Source of the DNA: Solanum dulcamara
Lineage: Eukaryota; Streptophyta; Magnoliopsida; Solanales; Solanaceae
Assembly (NCBI RefSeq): GCF_947179165.1
Contig: NC_077237.1
Coordinates: 10,840,735-10,904,734 of the forward strand
Length of the DNA stretch: 64,000 nt
Reading direction: 5' to 3'
Below the pieces are notes generated by a model. The model worked only from the letters and a program-made list of their open reading frames with translations. It was not told the DNA's origin and did no database searches. Numbering within the stretch: the stretch's first letter is position 1; the number at the start of each line of letters is the position of its first letter. Below, one piece after another: positions 33,244 through 44,445 of this stretch. A program made the translations under genes and the position numbers.

Positions 33244-34292
33244 CTCTTTCTATATGATAATATTCATCTTGGGAGCGCAAAGATGAGTCGGTTTGATCAC
33301 CCCATGAAGTTAAGCGAATCTTAAATGTTGAAAATCGTTACTGAAGCATTTTTGCGGATGGAATTCAGCCCCTTTCCTTTCCATAGTGAAGCTTTAGCTT
33401 GCACTTAGATACGTATCTTTTTTCGTTCAATTCCTTTAGTCAGTAAACTCGGGGATGAAAGCTCTAGGTAATCTTGGACAACAAACCATGCCATTCACCT
33501 TATAGCCCAGCCTAGCAGTCTGTGGACATCCATTTACATCATTTCTTTGAAAAGCTCCCGACTTTATTTTCCACTTCATCCTGCTTGTCAGCTTCAGAAT
33601 ATCGACTCCTGTGGTCAGCTGCTGCGGGTCAGCACCTCCAAAAGAAACAAAGGAGTTCATCCAGTGACCCCGCGATCGTCCTCTGAACGATCAGAATAAG
33701 GTAAAGCTTGAAGATAAGTTATATACTCAATTAATTTCTCAGTCCCTCTAGTCGGGTGGGCGCCGACAAATTTTTCGATCAGATCCCCCTAAAAATCGTA
33801 CGTGCGGGTCTCTTAGCATGTGGTTCACGTCATTCGAGGTGTCTGGCCTCGCCCATTAAGGCTACGCAACCCTCTCCCTCGTCTTTCTAATTTTTTATTT
33901 TTTTTGCAGTTGAAGCTGTTTGGATGGGTGACCCACCCAATTATTAGCCTAACCCATTTCAACCCATTAAATATTGTGTTCATATGTAACCTAAAATGAC
34001 TTGAGAGAAATTTTATCAAAATACTTTTAATTTTTTTAAATTTGATATGTTATATATACAACCATAATAAATAAAAAAATAATTTTATTAATTACTAAAA
34101 CATGATAAAAATAAATAAAACAATTAAAACTTAGTAAAAATCAAGTTGAGTTGAGTCTTGATCCGTTCTATAACGCATTACCCAATCTATTTTGCCCCGA
34201 GCAAATTTAAATTGAGTTGGATCTTAACACGTTTATTATCTTGACCCATTATAATTAGCCTAATTTAATCCAACCAGCACAATTACCATCCT
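32957..34292. mobile_element. Mutator-like element carrying mitochondrial DNA
   Basis: The left end AGGGATGACAAATTC and the reverse-complemented right end AGGATGGTAATTGTG are imperfect inverted repeats. They are flanked by a 10-bp near-perfect direct repeat, TAGTCTAAAT (32946-32955) and TAGTTTAAAT (34293-34302). The right arm (33905-34292) has CCCATTTCAACCCATT words like other nightshade MITEs. The middle (about 33240-33895) is GC-richer and includes mitochondrial nad7 sequence. No transposase is seen, so it is non-autonomous. Confidence 0.6.
33430..33895 (-). pseudogene. nad7: Nuclear mitochondrial insert: nad7 exon 2 with flanking group II introns
   Basis: On the minus strand, 33749-33688 reads RGTEKLIEYITYLQALPYSD, which matches the short second exon of mitochondrial NADH dehydrogenase subunit 7 with very few changes. 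Immediately upstream (33830-33760, minus) is a group II intron 3' end, with a domain V-like GCACGTACGATTTTTAGGGG stretch, as expected for nad7 intron 1. The downstream 33687-33430 would be the start of intron 2, and its 74-residue frame (33660-33436) is then intron sequence. The codon read as Ser in YSD is Phe in the mature mitochondrial protein, as expected for an unedited DNA copy. It is non-functional in the nucleus. Outer limits of the mitochondrial piece are uncertain. Confidence 0.75.
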
Positions 34293-34302
34293 TAGTTTAA
34301 AT

Positions 34303-34535
34303 AATATAAAAGTGTGTTTTCTAATCCTATCTGAATTAGGTTGTACGCTTTTATAAATAAAATAAAATATCAGAAAAATTATTTAAGTTTATAAATAAAA
34401 TATTTTGCATTACGAAAGCAAAGGAGGCGCAGACGGAAAGTAAAAATGCAACTCTTTCCTTAGTCTATGTTTTACTTAATGGTGCAAAAGATCCCAACTT
34501 TTCCCATTGCTTACCAAATTTCATCTTCTTTTTTT
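34303..34535. other. Upstream region of the URGT-type gene
   Basis: AT-rich, non-coding sequence between the Mutator-like element and the predicted promoter. The transposon ends only about 0.25 kb from the likely TATA box, so it could affect the promoter; this is inference. Confidence 0.4.
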
Positions 34536-34560
34536 CTCTGTATTTATATATACACATTCA
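34536..34560 (+). promoter_or_regulatory. Probable TATA box of the URGT-type gene
   Basis: The stretch TCTGTATTTATATATACACA lies about 30 bases before a pyrimidine/A-rich likely start near 34570, and precedes the predicted leader exon. It is the best TATA candidate upstream of this gene, but the start site is not fixed by sequence alone. Confidence 0.4.
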
Positions 34561-34569
34561 TGATTTGAA

Positions 34570-35401
34570 CAATACACATATAAACTCACTTACTATTTTC
34601 CCTAAAGATTTTGCAAGGGAGCACTGCTGCTTTTGTTTCTGTTTTTGGTTCTTTTTGTTGGATTCATTTGGAAGTATGTATAATTTGCTGTTCTCTTTCT
34701 TGAATTTGAGTTTGTGGGTTTCTTTCCTTTTTGAGTTTTATTTGTTGGTTTGTGATTTGTTGGATGTTGGGTTTTGTGTATGTGTGGGGGGTGGAGGTTT
34801 CTCATTTGTTAGCTTTTGATTTTCTTGAAGTTTGGATTTTTGGGTTTTGTGTGTGTGTGTGTTGGGGGGGGGGGGGGTTCTCGTAAGTTAGCTTTTGATT
34901 TCATTGAAGTTTGGATTTTTGGGGGTTTCCTCCTTAATGGTTAGTTTCTGATTAGTTGGATGTTTTTTTTTTTTTTTTTTTTCGTGTTTGTGTGTGGGGG
35001 GGTTGTTTTCAGATGGCTTTTGATTTTCTTGAAATTTGAATTTTTTTTTCTTTTGTGTGTTTCTTTCTTTTTGCTGGGGTTTCAATTGTTAGTTTTTGAT
35101 TTACTGGCAATTTGGATTTGGAATGGATTCTTCAGGAATTTGTGCTGTGTGATCTTTAGGAGTATTGAAGTGTTTGTTTTTGGGAAGATCTCTTATGTTT
35201 GATTGATTTTGCTCTGTTTAGTGTTTAATTGAGATGTAAATGTTGAAGAAATGGAATGAAGTGTGTGAATTGTTGTATATTTCACTGGAGATTTCATAGT
35301 GACCGTAGATTTTTGATTTTAAGTTCTTTTTTATAGCTCCACATATGTGCCATAATGACAAACTTTCTGATCTGTAATGTACTAGTTCATACCATCATTT
35401 C

Positions 35402-35461
<60 letters not shown>

Positions 35462-36322
35462 CAGCTAATTATGACTTTCACCCTTCACCTAACATATTGA
35501 AATTTGAATCTGGATTTTTTTATGGATTCAATTAAGCATCATCTGTACATATCTCCAACAATTGACAATAATTCCACTCATAATGAACTTCTCTCCAGAA
35601 CCTGAACTAAAAGTACATGCTTTATAAATTGATAACAAGAGCCAAAATAAAGCAGAATCATTTTTCATGCATAAATGTTCATTGGATCTACATCTGTGGG
35701 AATTCCAGTGAATGCTTAAAGATACAATGAAACATTTGATTTGCTTTTATTTATATATGAGCTTATTTCTTTTACAAATATGCAGCATAGTAAGGATCTT
35801 TACGGATCTTTCCCGATATTTTGGTCGTGATTTTGTTTTTGTCCTAGTTATCTTATCTTAATTTTTGCTTGTCAAAATCATGGGTTTGACTATATTTCGT
35901 TGGAAGGACGTAACCAATTTTAAAAAAATTGCGGAAAGGATAAACATGTGTCATCATTTTCCTGCAAGTTTACTCCTTTTGTCACTAATTGAATTCTAGC
36001 ACATCGCAGCTTAGTTGTTTCAAATGGTTATACATTGTTCAGGTATCAAGACATGAAATTGCTCTAGCATACATTCCCTGCTTTCTCATTTGTGCTTGTT
36101 TGTGTAACGTTGAAATCTTCCTGGTTAGTCAATAGAAGCACTAGTAAGGATCATAACTCATGGTTTTGTACAAGACTGCTGAGAATTTGTGTTAAAGTAG
36201 CTTATTTTGTTACATTCCGTTAGAACTTCTTGTTCATTTGCTTGATGTGTTTTTATGCAGAGGAAGCTTGATTCTTGGTGATTATTCTGAAGGGAAAACA
36301 TTACAAATTTTCTATGCTTTAG
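34570..36322 (+). other. 5' UTR with a predicted 1.6-kb leader intron
   Basis: The leader exon probably runs to 34673 with donor GTATGT; the acceptor is TTTTATGCAG at 36260, and the second leader exon is 36261-36322. The intron is T-rich on the plus strand, as usual for plants. It also holds a run of 14 or more G (about 34864-34877), a run of T (34963-34982) and a compound (TG)n(AG)n repeat. Long leader introns often raise expression in plants; whether this one does is inference. Confidence 0.5.
35402..35458. repeat. Compound (GT)n(GA)n microsatellite
   Basis: About ten GT units run straight into about eighteen GA units within the predicted leader intron. Confidence 0.95.
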
Positions 36323-39300
36323 ATGCGGCCAAAGAAAATGTCCATGGCTGTCAAGGATGAGAAGAAAATGGCTGTTGATGTGGCAGCATGGGCATTCAAT
36401 ATTGTCACTTCAGTTGGGATTATTATTGTTAATAAAGCCTTAATGGCTACATATGGTTTCAGCTTTGGTACGTTATGGTACTTGTCCTGAAGGTTTATAT
36501 TTTCCACATTTTTTTTTGGGAATTTATCTTGCTGAATTTTCCATCTATTGCATTTACTCATGTTAAATGGTTGTCGGTGCATGTCTTGTTTGTGTATGTT
36601 TCAATGAGGGTCAAACTGAGCACTTTGAAAGAAATCTTACTGATAGTAAAAGATGATTTCGAAGAAATCTCATTAATCTTGGTAGCTAAGACTAATCCTT
36701 GCTTAAAGTAGGCTGCTTTTCTGGAAACTATGTATGCGATAAAGGATTTCAATGCTATGTAAGTTAATATGCTGAGGAGAGGTGACCGATTAAAGCTAGA
36801 TTTAGTTCGCCTTGTTTCACAGCTTTATTCGAGCTATTAGTTAGACTCCACATCTTTTCTTCTTATCAGAACTTTAAAAAGTCATAAAGAGCTTTATGAA
36901 CCAGCCATCTTCCTCTCCATGAATCCTTCGGATCAAAATAGTAGAATTCCTGCCTCATTTCCTCTATATGGCATGGTTCTTCAGTTACTATTTAAGCCAA
37001 ACCATCTAATGAAGACTGAATGGTATTGTGTGAACTCAATACATTCTCTTTCTCTATACATCTGTTTAAACCACATCGATTCAGTGAGAACCATCACGTC
37101 CAGTTTCATCTGGCAATTTTGCAGAAACATCTTTATTTTAGGCATTTTTATCTAGTAAGTCCAGCATATCATCTACACTTTTCAATATGCAGTTAAACTG
37201 CCAAGTTCAAATCTTGAAGACATTTGAACTTAACTAGAGATATATGATCTCATCAAGGCATTTATGATTCTACCTATCCATATTGGCCATAATATGCACA
37301 ATGAAATATTTCTCGGCATGACTGGCCGCTAAGTATATTTAAGAACATACACCAAATCTCTAGCATTTCTTATTCTATTTTTATTTTGCCTTGGGGGACT
37401 ATGATTTTTCCCCTATGGTGTTAACATCTTCTATTTTGTCTTAGTGGCCACCATGAATAAGAAAAACTAGACCGAATGGTGGCTAAGCTGGAAGTCTTGC
37501 TTTAATAAAATAGTATCATTCATGGTACTTAGTTGAAAATTTTGATCCAACTTGCCACCTGTACATTGTTTTCTCCTATAAAGAAGTGATATGGATTTTT
37601 TTCTTCTTATATCTCAATGTTCCAGTTTTCTCATCAAACTACTGTTCTATGTCACTATTGCTTGTTGCTATTTTATGTGATTAACCAACCCGTGTTTACC
37701 TTTATTGAGACCAAAAAAATATATAAGATGTTTAGGCGAACTATTTAAATGAATTTGCTCATTCTAATCCTCGAGAGAAGCTGCCCATTGCCTCCTTGTA
37801 CTTCAATATCTAGTTTTTAAATTTGGAATTAATGGATTAAAATAAGTCTTTGAGATTAAAAGCATAGTTTCTTCTTCTTTAGAAACATAGTTTCTTGCTA
37901 ATCATTTGTAAGCTTTTGAATCGAATTAGCTTGATATTTCTTATGTTATCCTGACTTTGTCTTATTGTTCCGTTCAATTTGCAGCGACAACCTTAACTGG
38001 GATGCATTTTGCTACGACGACATTAATGACCTTTTTTCTTAAATGGCTTGGGCATATCCAGAATTCCCAACTTCCGTGGTCTGAACGATTGAAATTTGTT
38101 TTGTTTGCAAACTTCTCCATTGTTGGAATGAACGTGAGTTTAATGTGGAACTCTGTCGGATTCTATCAGGTAAGTGTGAAGAGTCATCAACATTTATGCT
38201 CTACTTGTCTTGAATTTTGATCTCACATCTCTTTTCCTCTTGAACTCTCATCAGATTGCAAAGCTAAGTATGATACCAGTGTCGTGCTTTTTGGAAATTG
38301 TACTGGATAATGTGCGATACTCAAGAGACACCAAATTAAGCATTTTGTTAGTCCTACTAGGTGTTGCAATCTGTACTGTTACTGATGTAAGTGTAAATAC
38401 AAAGGGTTTTATTGCTGCCTTCATCGCGGTCTGGAGCACTGCCCTGCAGCAATATGTAAGTTCTTAATACAAATCTGTGGTTTACTATGGAACATCAATT
38501 GCTTTCGCTTATGTCAACATATAGAACCCGATTTCTGCAATCCACTTTTGTATAACTGGTCTAATCAATTGCATTCGCTGTCAAGTTAACATTTTAATTT
38601 TCTATGCCGTCTATACATTCCACTGACTTGTTATTGTGTCTGGTTCATTTTTCTTCCAATGCAGTATGTACATTATCTTCAGCGTAAATATTCACTGGGA
38701 TCATTCAATCTGTTGGGGCATACTGCACCAATACAGGCTACATCCCTGCTGTTACTGGGGCCCTTTTGCGACTACTGGTTGACTGATAAGAGGGTTGATG
38801 CATATAACTATACCTCAATATCACTAGTAAGTACATCAAAGTCTTCTTTATTTGACATAAAGTACCCGTTACATCATGGTCACGTAATACAATTTGCTTG
38901 AGTTTCTCATGCACTTTGAAAGGATAACATTTCACCATATAGGTGTGGATACATCTGTTTAGTGTTGCAAAATCAATGTACTAACGAGTATGTCACTAGG
39001 AACTTCCAATGAAAGAAAATGTGTTTCTGGGGACTACCAATATCATGCATTGGTTGTAAATAGCTTCTGAAGGAGACGGAACTTGAATATGCTTTGCTTA
39101 AATATCACTCTTGATACAATTTTTGTGCTACCATAGTGAGGATTATCCGTTAAAAGTTCAATTACCAACTTTCTACTGGTTGTTTACGCATTTCTTAAAA
39201 TATTGCTTATCTTGACTCAAGATGTTAGACAGCTATGTACAACTTTAAGCATCTAAAGGTTGAGACTAGTGCATACTAGACAATTGTACGTCGCCTTTGA

Positions 39301-39674
39301 TCTTAGTAGTTTGCGATTATAATAATTTGGATGTTTCTTTTTTCTCGTTGCAGTTTTTCATCGTCCTATCATGTACTATAGCAATAGGGACGAATCTCAG
39401 CCAATTCATCTGCATTGGAAGATTTACAGCAGTGACATTTCAAGTGCTTGGTCATATGAAGACCATTCTTGTCCTGATTTTGGGATTCCTCTTCTTTGGT
39501 AAAGAGGGGCTTAATCTACACGTCGTCTTCGGAATGGGCGTGGCTATCGTTGGCATGATTTGGTACGGTAACGCTTCCTCACAACCCGGTGGGAAAGAGC
39601 GGATACCACCCCCCACTATCGTCAAACCTGAAAAACACATGTTATTACCAACAGAGCTCGACGAGAAAGTATAG
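36323..39674 (+). CDS. UDP-rhamnose/UDP-galactose transporter (URGT type), 5 coding exons
   Basis: A Golgi-membrane nucleotide-sugar antiporter of the NST-KT/TPT-domain family, which moves UDP-rhamnose and UDP-galactose into the Golgi for pectin and other glycan synthesis. Coding exons: 36323-36467, 37985-38169, 38255-38455, 38665-38826, 39354-39674. All junctions are GT-AG and in phase; total 1014 nt, 337 aa, the usual length. Family blocks in order: [21 protein letters not shown] (residues about 20-40), [37 protein letters not shown] (exon 2/3 junction), [39 protein letters not shown] (exon 3/4 junction), [20 protein letters not shown]. About ten hydrophobic segments are visible; the N- and C-termini are hydrophilic and short. 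It most resembles Arabidopsis URGT4-6; orthology to one member is not settled. An alternative start is the ATG at 36338, five codons in. Confidence 0.94.
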
Positions 39675-40173
39675 GGAGTCATCTCTCCAAAAAATCGACG
39701 CAGAGTTATTGACAATTTCATACTTGCCCATATAGTCACAAAAGTATTTTAGTTCAACCATATGATTTTTTATATTTCACAGTCTAAATCTTTTCTGTTC
39801 TTTAACAGTGAGATTATCTTTTGTTTTGCTTTGCTTTCCCTAATTTTATGTTGAAATTCGACTGCAAAGAGTGTCATTTGATCATTATTTTTATGAAGCA
39901 ATGTAGCTTTGATCCCCCATCTGTTCAATTTTATATCCATGTTTTATATTTAGTCATTCTAACAAAGGTTTAAGTAGAGTAAAAGGTCACAAGTGTCATT
40001 CTGTTGGGATAGAAAAATCGAGCGTCATGCAAAAACTAATAATTGTAAATCATAGAGGCGATAAATTAGATGACAAAAAAACGTATACTAAAAGAAACAT
40101 AATATGATTATATAGTTTGGCCAATTGGTCTACATATAAAAAACTAATATAAGAGAAAATTATAATAAACTAT
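39675..40173 (+). other. 3' flank of the URGT-type gene
   Basis: Probable 3' UTR in the first 150-250 bases, T-rich after 39740; no single polyadenylation signal was fixed. No further gene is seen. Confidence 0.4.
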
Positions 40174-40191
40174 CGAATGGAAATCTCTTCA

Positions 40192-40353
40192 TTGTCTCCT
40201 TCTTCTTTATACCGGAATTTATCGCACTTGAGCAGCGGTTTCTTTTTGGAGATAGTCTCTCTACCTCCACGAACTAGTGGTAAGATCTGCTACATTCTAT
40301 CCTTCCCAAACTTCACTTGTGAGATTTCATTGGATATGTTGTTGTTGTTATAC
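40192..40353 (+). mobile_element. RTE 3'-tail insertion or RTE-tailed SINE, 162 bp
   Basis: The insert consists almost entirely of the 3' tail seen in the RTE copies (GAGCAGCGGTTTC, TCTCTCTACCTCCACGA, GTGGTAAGATCTGC, CTTCACTTGTGAGATTTCA) and ends TTGTTGTTGTTATAC. It is flanked by an 18-bp direct repeat with one mismatch (40174-40191 and 40354-40371), which proves retroposition by target-primed reverse transcription. No tRNA-like head is evident. Confidence 0.75.
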
Positions 40354-40371
40354 CGAATGAAAATCTCTTCA

Positions 40372-41399
40372 AACAAAACTCTCTAAAAATTACACCCTTG
40401 GATGATATTGTGTTATGTTAATGAGAAGAAAGATTTTCATTTTATAGAGATTCAATTTCTCCATCAAGAATATAATAACCAAATTTGAAAGAGATTCATA
40501 TTATTCTTTTAAAAAAAGTAAAAGCAATTATGATAATATTTTGATTTTTCTTCTAGAGAAAAATAAAATTCAAATATGGTAAGAAAATCAAAGAAAAACC
40601 TTAACACATTCCATATTAATTATGTCTTTTCCATCTTCCAACACACCTCATCTTCACCTCTATTCTTACACCTCCCGCTCGTAATATTTATCTAGATTAT
40701 ATAAAAATAATTTTAGAATAATATTTTTTGCTTGCATACCTAAAAAAAAAAAAAAAAAAAAGTAATAGTTACATTCACTTGATGGAAAAAATCTTTGGCT
40801 TCACCCAATGAATGCTGACATGCATGTTTGGTAAACATTAAATATGATAAGTATTCTTGCATTTTTATTGTTGTAATAATTTGGTGGTTCTTTAAATAAA
40901 CATGGATGCATGAAGGGAGTAATTATTCATAACAAATTTTGCTTGTTCTTTTATGATATTTAAAACTTATTTTTTAAATTTGAGCTTATTTTATACGAAC
41001 TGAGATTTAAGACAATTTTTATATACAGACAAGAATATCAACCTCAATCACGTCATCTAAATCATTCCCAAAGTCGGATAAACTTATAAATAAAAAAGAT
41101 ATAAAGTGGATGCTAATTTAATGACGACCTCAAAAATGGATATTTATATTTGTATGTTTTATAATTTTAAGGAAAGATAGGCCATTATTAGGGGGAGAAC
41201 AATTCCTTGTATGAAAGATATGTAAAGCCCAAATAGAAAATCAGAATAACAACAACAAAAGCTAATTCTGGGCAAAATCCTCCATTCAATTGGACCTAAA
41301 TAATAAAATGGCCCATTAATTTTTGGAATTCTATCTAATTACACAAACAGGCCTATTAAATTTATTAATTCTCTCTATAGTTTGAAATAATTACATATT
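40372..41399. other. AT-rich intergenic DNA
   Basis: No gene. A poly-A run lies at 40742-40760. A stretch of A/T-rich sequence with short hydrophobic frames shows no family features. Confidence 0.4.
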
Positions 41400-42243
41400 A
41401 TTTCACTAATTAACAATTTCATACTAGATATACTCAGATACATGTATTTTTACTACCAAATACACTTTAAAAATACATATACATAGGGAGAGAGGCGAGC
41501 AAGAAAGGAGAAAGGCAAGCGTGATAGGAGGGAGGCGAGCAAGAGACTCTGTGTATCCCAGATACATGCGAATCACAATAGATACATGTATCTAGGATAC
41601 AAGATACATTCTGAAATACATATACATAGGGAGGGAGAGAGGCAAGCAAGAGAAGGAGAAATGCGAGCTAAAGGGGTGAGAGGTGAGCGAGATAGGAGAG
41701 TAGCCAGCGAGAGTCAGATACATGAGAATTCACTTAAATATAATGTATATAGAATAAATTATACCTAAGTTTGACCTCATGTATTCGAGATACATGTATC
41801 TGAGAACTAAAATTTGGCACGAATGACAATTTTGAAAACTTGTATGAAGGCACATAATTAAGCCATAAACTAGTAAGATTTGTATTGTTTGTCCTTAACT
41901 TTTACTTGAAAATTATAAGACTATCAAAATTTTCTTTATAAAAAATTTAAATGAGAATGCGAGAATTTCAAGGAATACTAACACCAATATAGAACTTTAA
42001 AAGTTCTAACTTATCATATTTTATTGATTTTAGCTTATAAATATTTTGAGTGTTACCAATGAAGCTAGAAAATTCTTTTAAAAAAATTTGACCAGCTTAT
42101 AACGCCCTTTAAACCTTAATTAGCGGTCCAAAAATATCAATTTTGCCATTTTCTCCCTAGATGAGATAAATTTGGGCCATACGTTTGCATTGGGTCTGCA
42201 ATGTTCTAGGTTTAAGATTTTGAACATTTGTTGCACAATCTTC
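41400..42243. repeat. GATACATGTATC repeat block, copy A
   Basis: An about 0.85-kb block repeated in direct orientation at 50340-51253. It opens with a part (41430-41770) in which a unit ATACATATACATAGGGAG plus GAGAGGCRAGC purine-rich sequence occurs twice, and holds the palindrome GATACATGTATC at 41581-41592 and 41789-41800. The rest is AT-rich, running to GTTGCACAATCTTC at 42243. Copy A lacks about 90 bases found in copy B (50780-50890). It is cut at 42243 by the L1-type LINE. Confidence 0.75.
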
Positions 42244-44440
42244 TTTTTTGGTAAAAGATGATTTTATATATATACTTAATTATGCATCAGTACAAAAGAA
42301 TTGGGTAGACTGCTAGTAATACACTGATTTACAGATATAGTAGTAGGCAAAGTAGGAGTTATAATACATGCAAGCTTCCTTTGGTTAACAAGGAGATCCC
42401 TTCTTTTGTCTTCTTTGATAGCATCAAAAATAAAATTTGGAGTCGATGACCAAAATTCAGATGACAAACATCTTCCCTTCCTTGCTAGCAGGTCCGCCAC
42501 ACTCCCTTGGTTCCATCATTTGTTGGAGCAACTCCATGCATTCAATTAAAAAATTTGAATTAGAGTTGTTTATGTCTTTTAATAATAATCTGATTACCTC
42601 CGTAGAGTCCCTTCCTCCCAGTGCTTTTTGGTAGCAGGGAAATCGAAGAAAATGTGTATGATCGTTTCAGGATTGTTACAAATAGTACATAGGGGACTAA
42701 TATCGATATTAATGTTGGGTAGATTGTAAGAAGTTTTAATTCTTCTATGGTTACAAAGCCAAAGGAAATATTTAATTTTGTTTGGGCAGTTTAGTCTCCA
42801 AATCCAGTTGAAGTTCACTTTATGAGTATCTGGATCTGAGTTGGTGTTATTCAGCATATGGTATATGGACTTAACTGAAAAAACCCCATTACTAGTTAGT
42901 CCCCAAGTTATTCTATGTAAAGCAAAAGATGAAAGATTTAGTGACCAGATGTTATCTCGGAGAACATCCATAATTTTTAAGGACGTTTCATTTTTGTTAA
43001 GGGGTCCTATAATTCTACTCCTGACATTTGTAACGTCTGGATGCCAAATATCGTTCCAAAAGCTAATTTTGCTACCGTTTCCTATATCCCATTTACTACT
43101 GCTGGCACAGTTTGAGCAGCCTAGGGTGACATTTTTTCCAAATCTTACTACTGTTCTTGAGGTGTCTACTGGGGTTACGGATGTCAGCATTCCTAGTATA
43201 TTTCAACTACTGAGTTGGAGTACAGGCGCGAAGGCAAGGAGTAGTGCAAGGAGTTACTACGGAAGCCCATAAGGAATTGGGATTATTAGAGAGTCTCCAT
43301 GCTAATTTAGTAAGCATTGTATCGTTTTTAATATGACTTTTTTGGATGTTTAGGTCCCTAATTCATTATCCTTAGTAACTGCGTCCCAATTGATCATGTG
43401 AATCTTCCTTTTGACATAAGTAATCTCCCAAATAAAATTTCGTTGGGTCCTATCTAAATGGTTTGTGACGTAACAAGACAGCTTAATATAATACATTAGA
43501 TGGGTATCCATGTGGCTTAAGGTTGATTTAACAAGAGTAGTACGACCCGCTATATTAAGAAATTTAGTTTTTTACCCACTAAGCTTAGATTGAAGATTCC
43601 TCATAATCACTTGGAGGATTGGAAAGCCGAGATACTTACCAAAGGTATTGCTAGGAGTAATTTCTAAGGTGTTGGCAGTATCTTCTTTTCCTATACTATG
43701 GCAATTATCTAAGAAAATAAGCTTTCATTTTTGATTGTTATTTTTTTGCCCAACCAAAGGCAAAACCTCTCTAAAATTCCCTTAATGGAAAGGCTACTTT
43801 CCTTAGTAGCATGGGACATAAGTACGAGGTCGTCTGCGAAGAAGAGATGAGAAAGGTTTAGACCATGCTGACATATTTTCAGAGGCAACCAGTTCCTGTT
43901 ACTGACTGCTAACTCGATTTGGTAAGACAAGACTTCCATACACAAAATAAAAATATAGGGGGACATAGGATCACCTTGTCTTAAACCTCTAGAGGGGTTA
44001 AAGAAATTCGTACGAGAACCAGTAATTAGGATGGTAGTTTTACTCATACAAATGTAAGACATGATAATATTAATGATATTTCTTGGAAAATTGAAGTACT
44101 GGAGAGTAAACTTAATAAAGGACCATTCCATTTTGTCAAAAGCTTTTTCAGGATAAATTTTAGCCATGAATGACCCTTTCTTCCCTTTCATTTTCCTAAA
44201 GTGAGCTACTACTTCCTGAACAATTATAGCATTATTTGCCGCTTGACGATTTTAAAGAAGCTAGTTTGGCATGGACCTGTCAGTTTATCTATAACTCTTC
44301 TCAATCTTCTGAGATGATTATTGTTATAATCCTGTAAGAGGTGTTAGAAAGACTAATAGGTCGAAAACTCTTAAGGGACGTAGTGTTTTTGCATTTAGGG
44401 ATTAGACAAATATGAGTGTGGTTAGTGGACTCAAGGATAG
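42244..44440 (-). mobile_element. 5'-truncated L1-type LINE pseudogene
   Basis: A plant L1-clade non-LTR retrotransposon remnant, 3' end at low coordinates (T-run at 42244-42250, i.e. a poly-A tail). On the minus strand: TNHTHICLIPK and SFRPISLSN (44425-44330, RT start); EKAFDKMEWSFIK (about 44150), GLRQGDPMSPYIFIL and the catalytic LFFADDLVLMSH (44000-43820); then SKWDIGNGSKISFWNDIW and FNWIWRLNCPNKIKYFLWLC with PLCTICNNPETIIHIFF (43100-42640), the zinc-binding region of plant reverse transcriptases. An RNase H-like remnant may follow (42500-42276). Several frameshifts and stops, including the loss of frame between 43700 and 43190, make it inactive. The endonuclease is missing, and it is cut at its 5' side by the element starting at 44446. 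Confidence 0.88.
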
Positions 44441-44445
44441 ATATC

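Noticed and set aside
33436..33660. 74-residue open frame as a new protein gene
   Set aside because: It lies directly next to nad7 exon 2 in the position of nad7 intron 2, so it is best read as intron sequence.
33760..33830. An active group II intron
   Set aside because: Only a 3' end with a domain V-like stretch is present, domain I and any maturase are absent, and it is a nuclear copy.
34602..35202. Frames on both strands in the leader intron
   Set aside because: They come from T-, G- and GT-rich low-complexity tracts.
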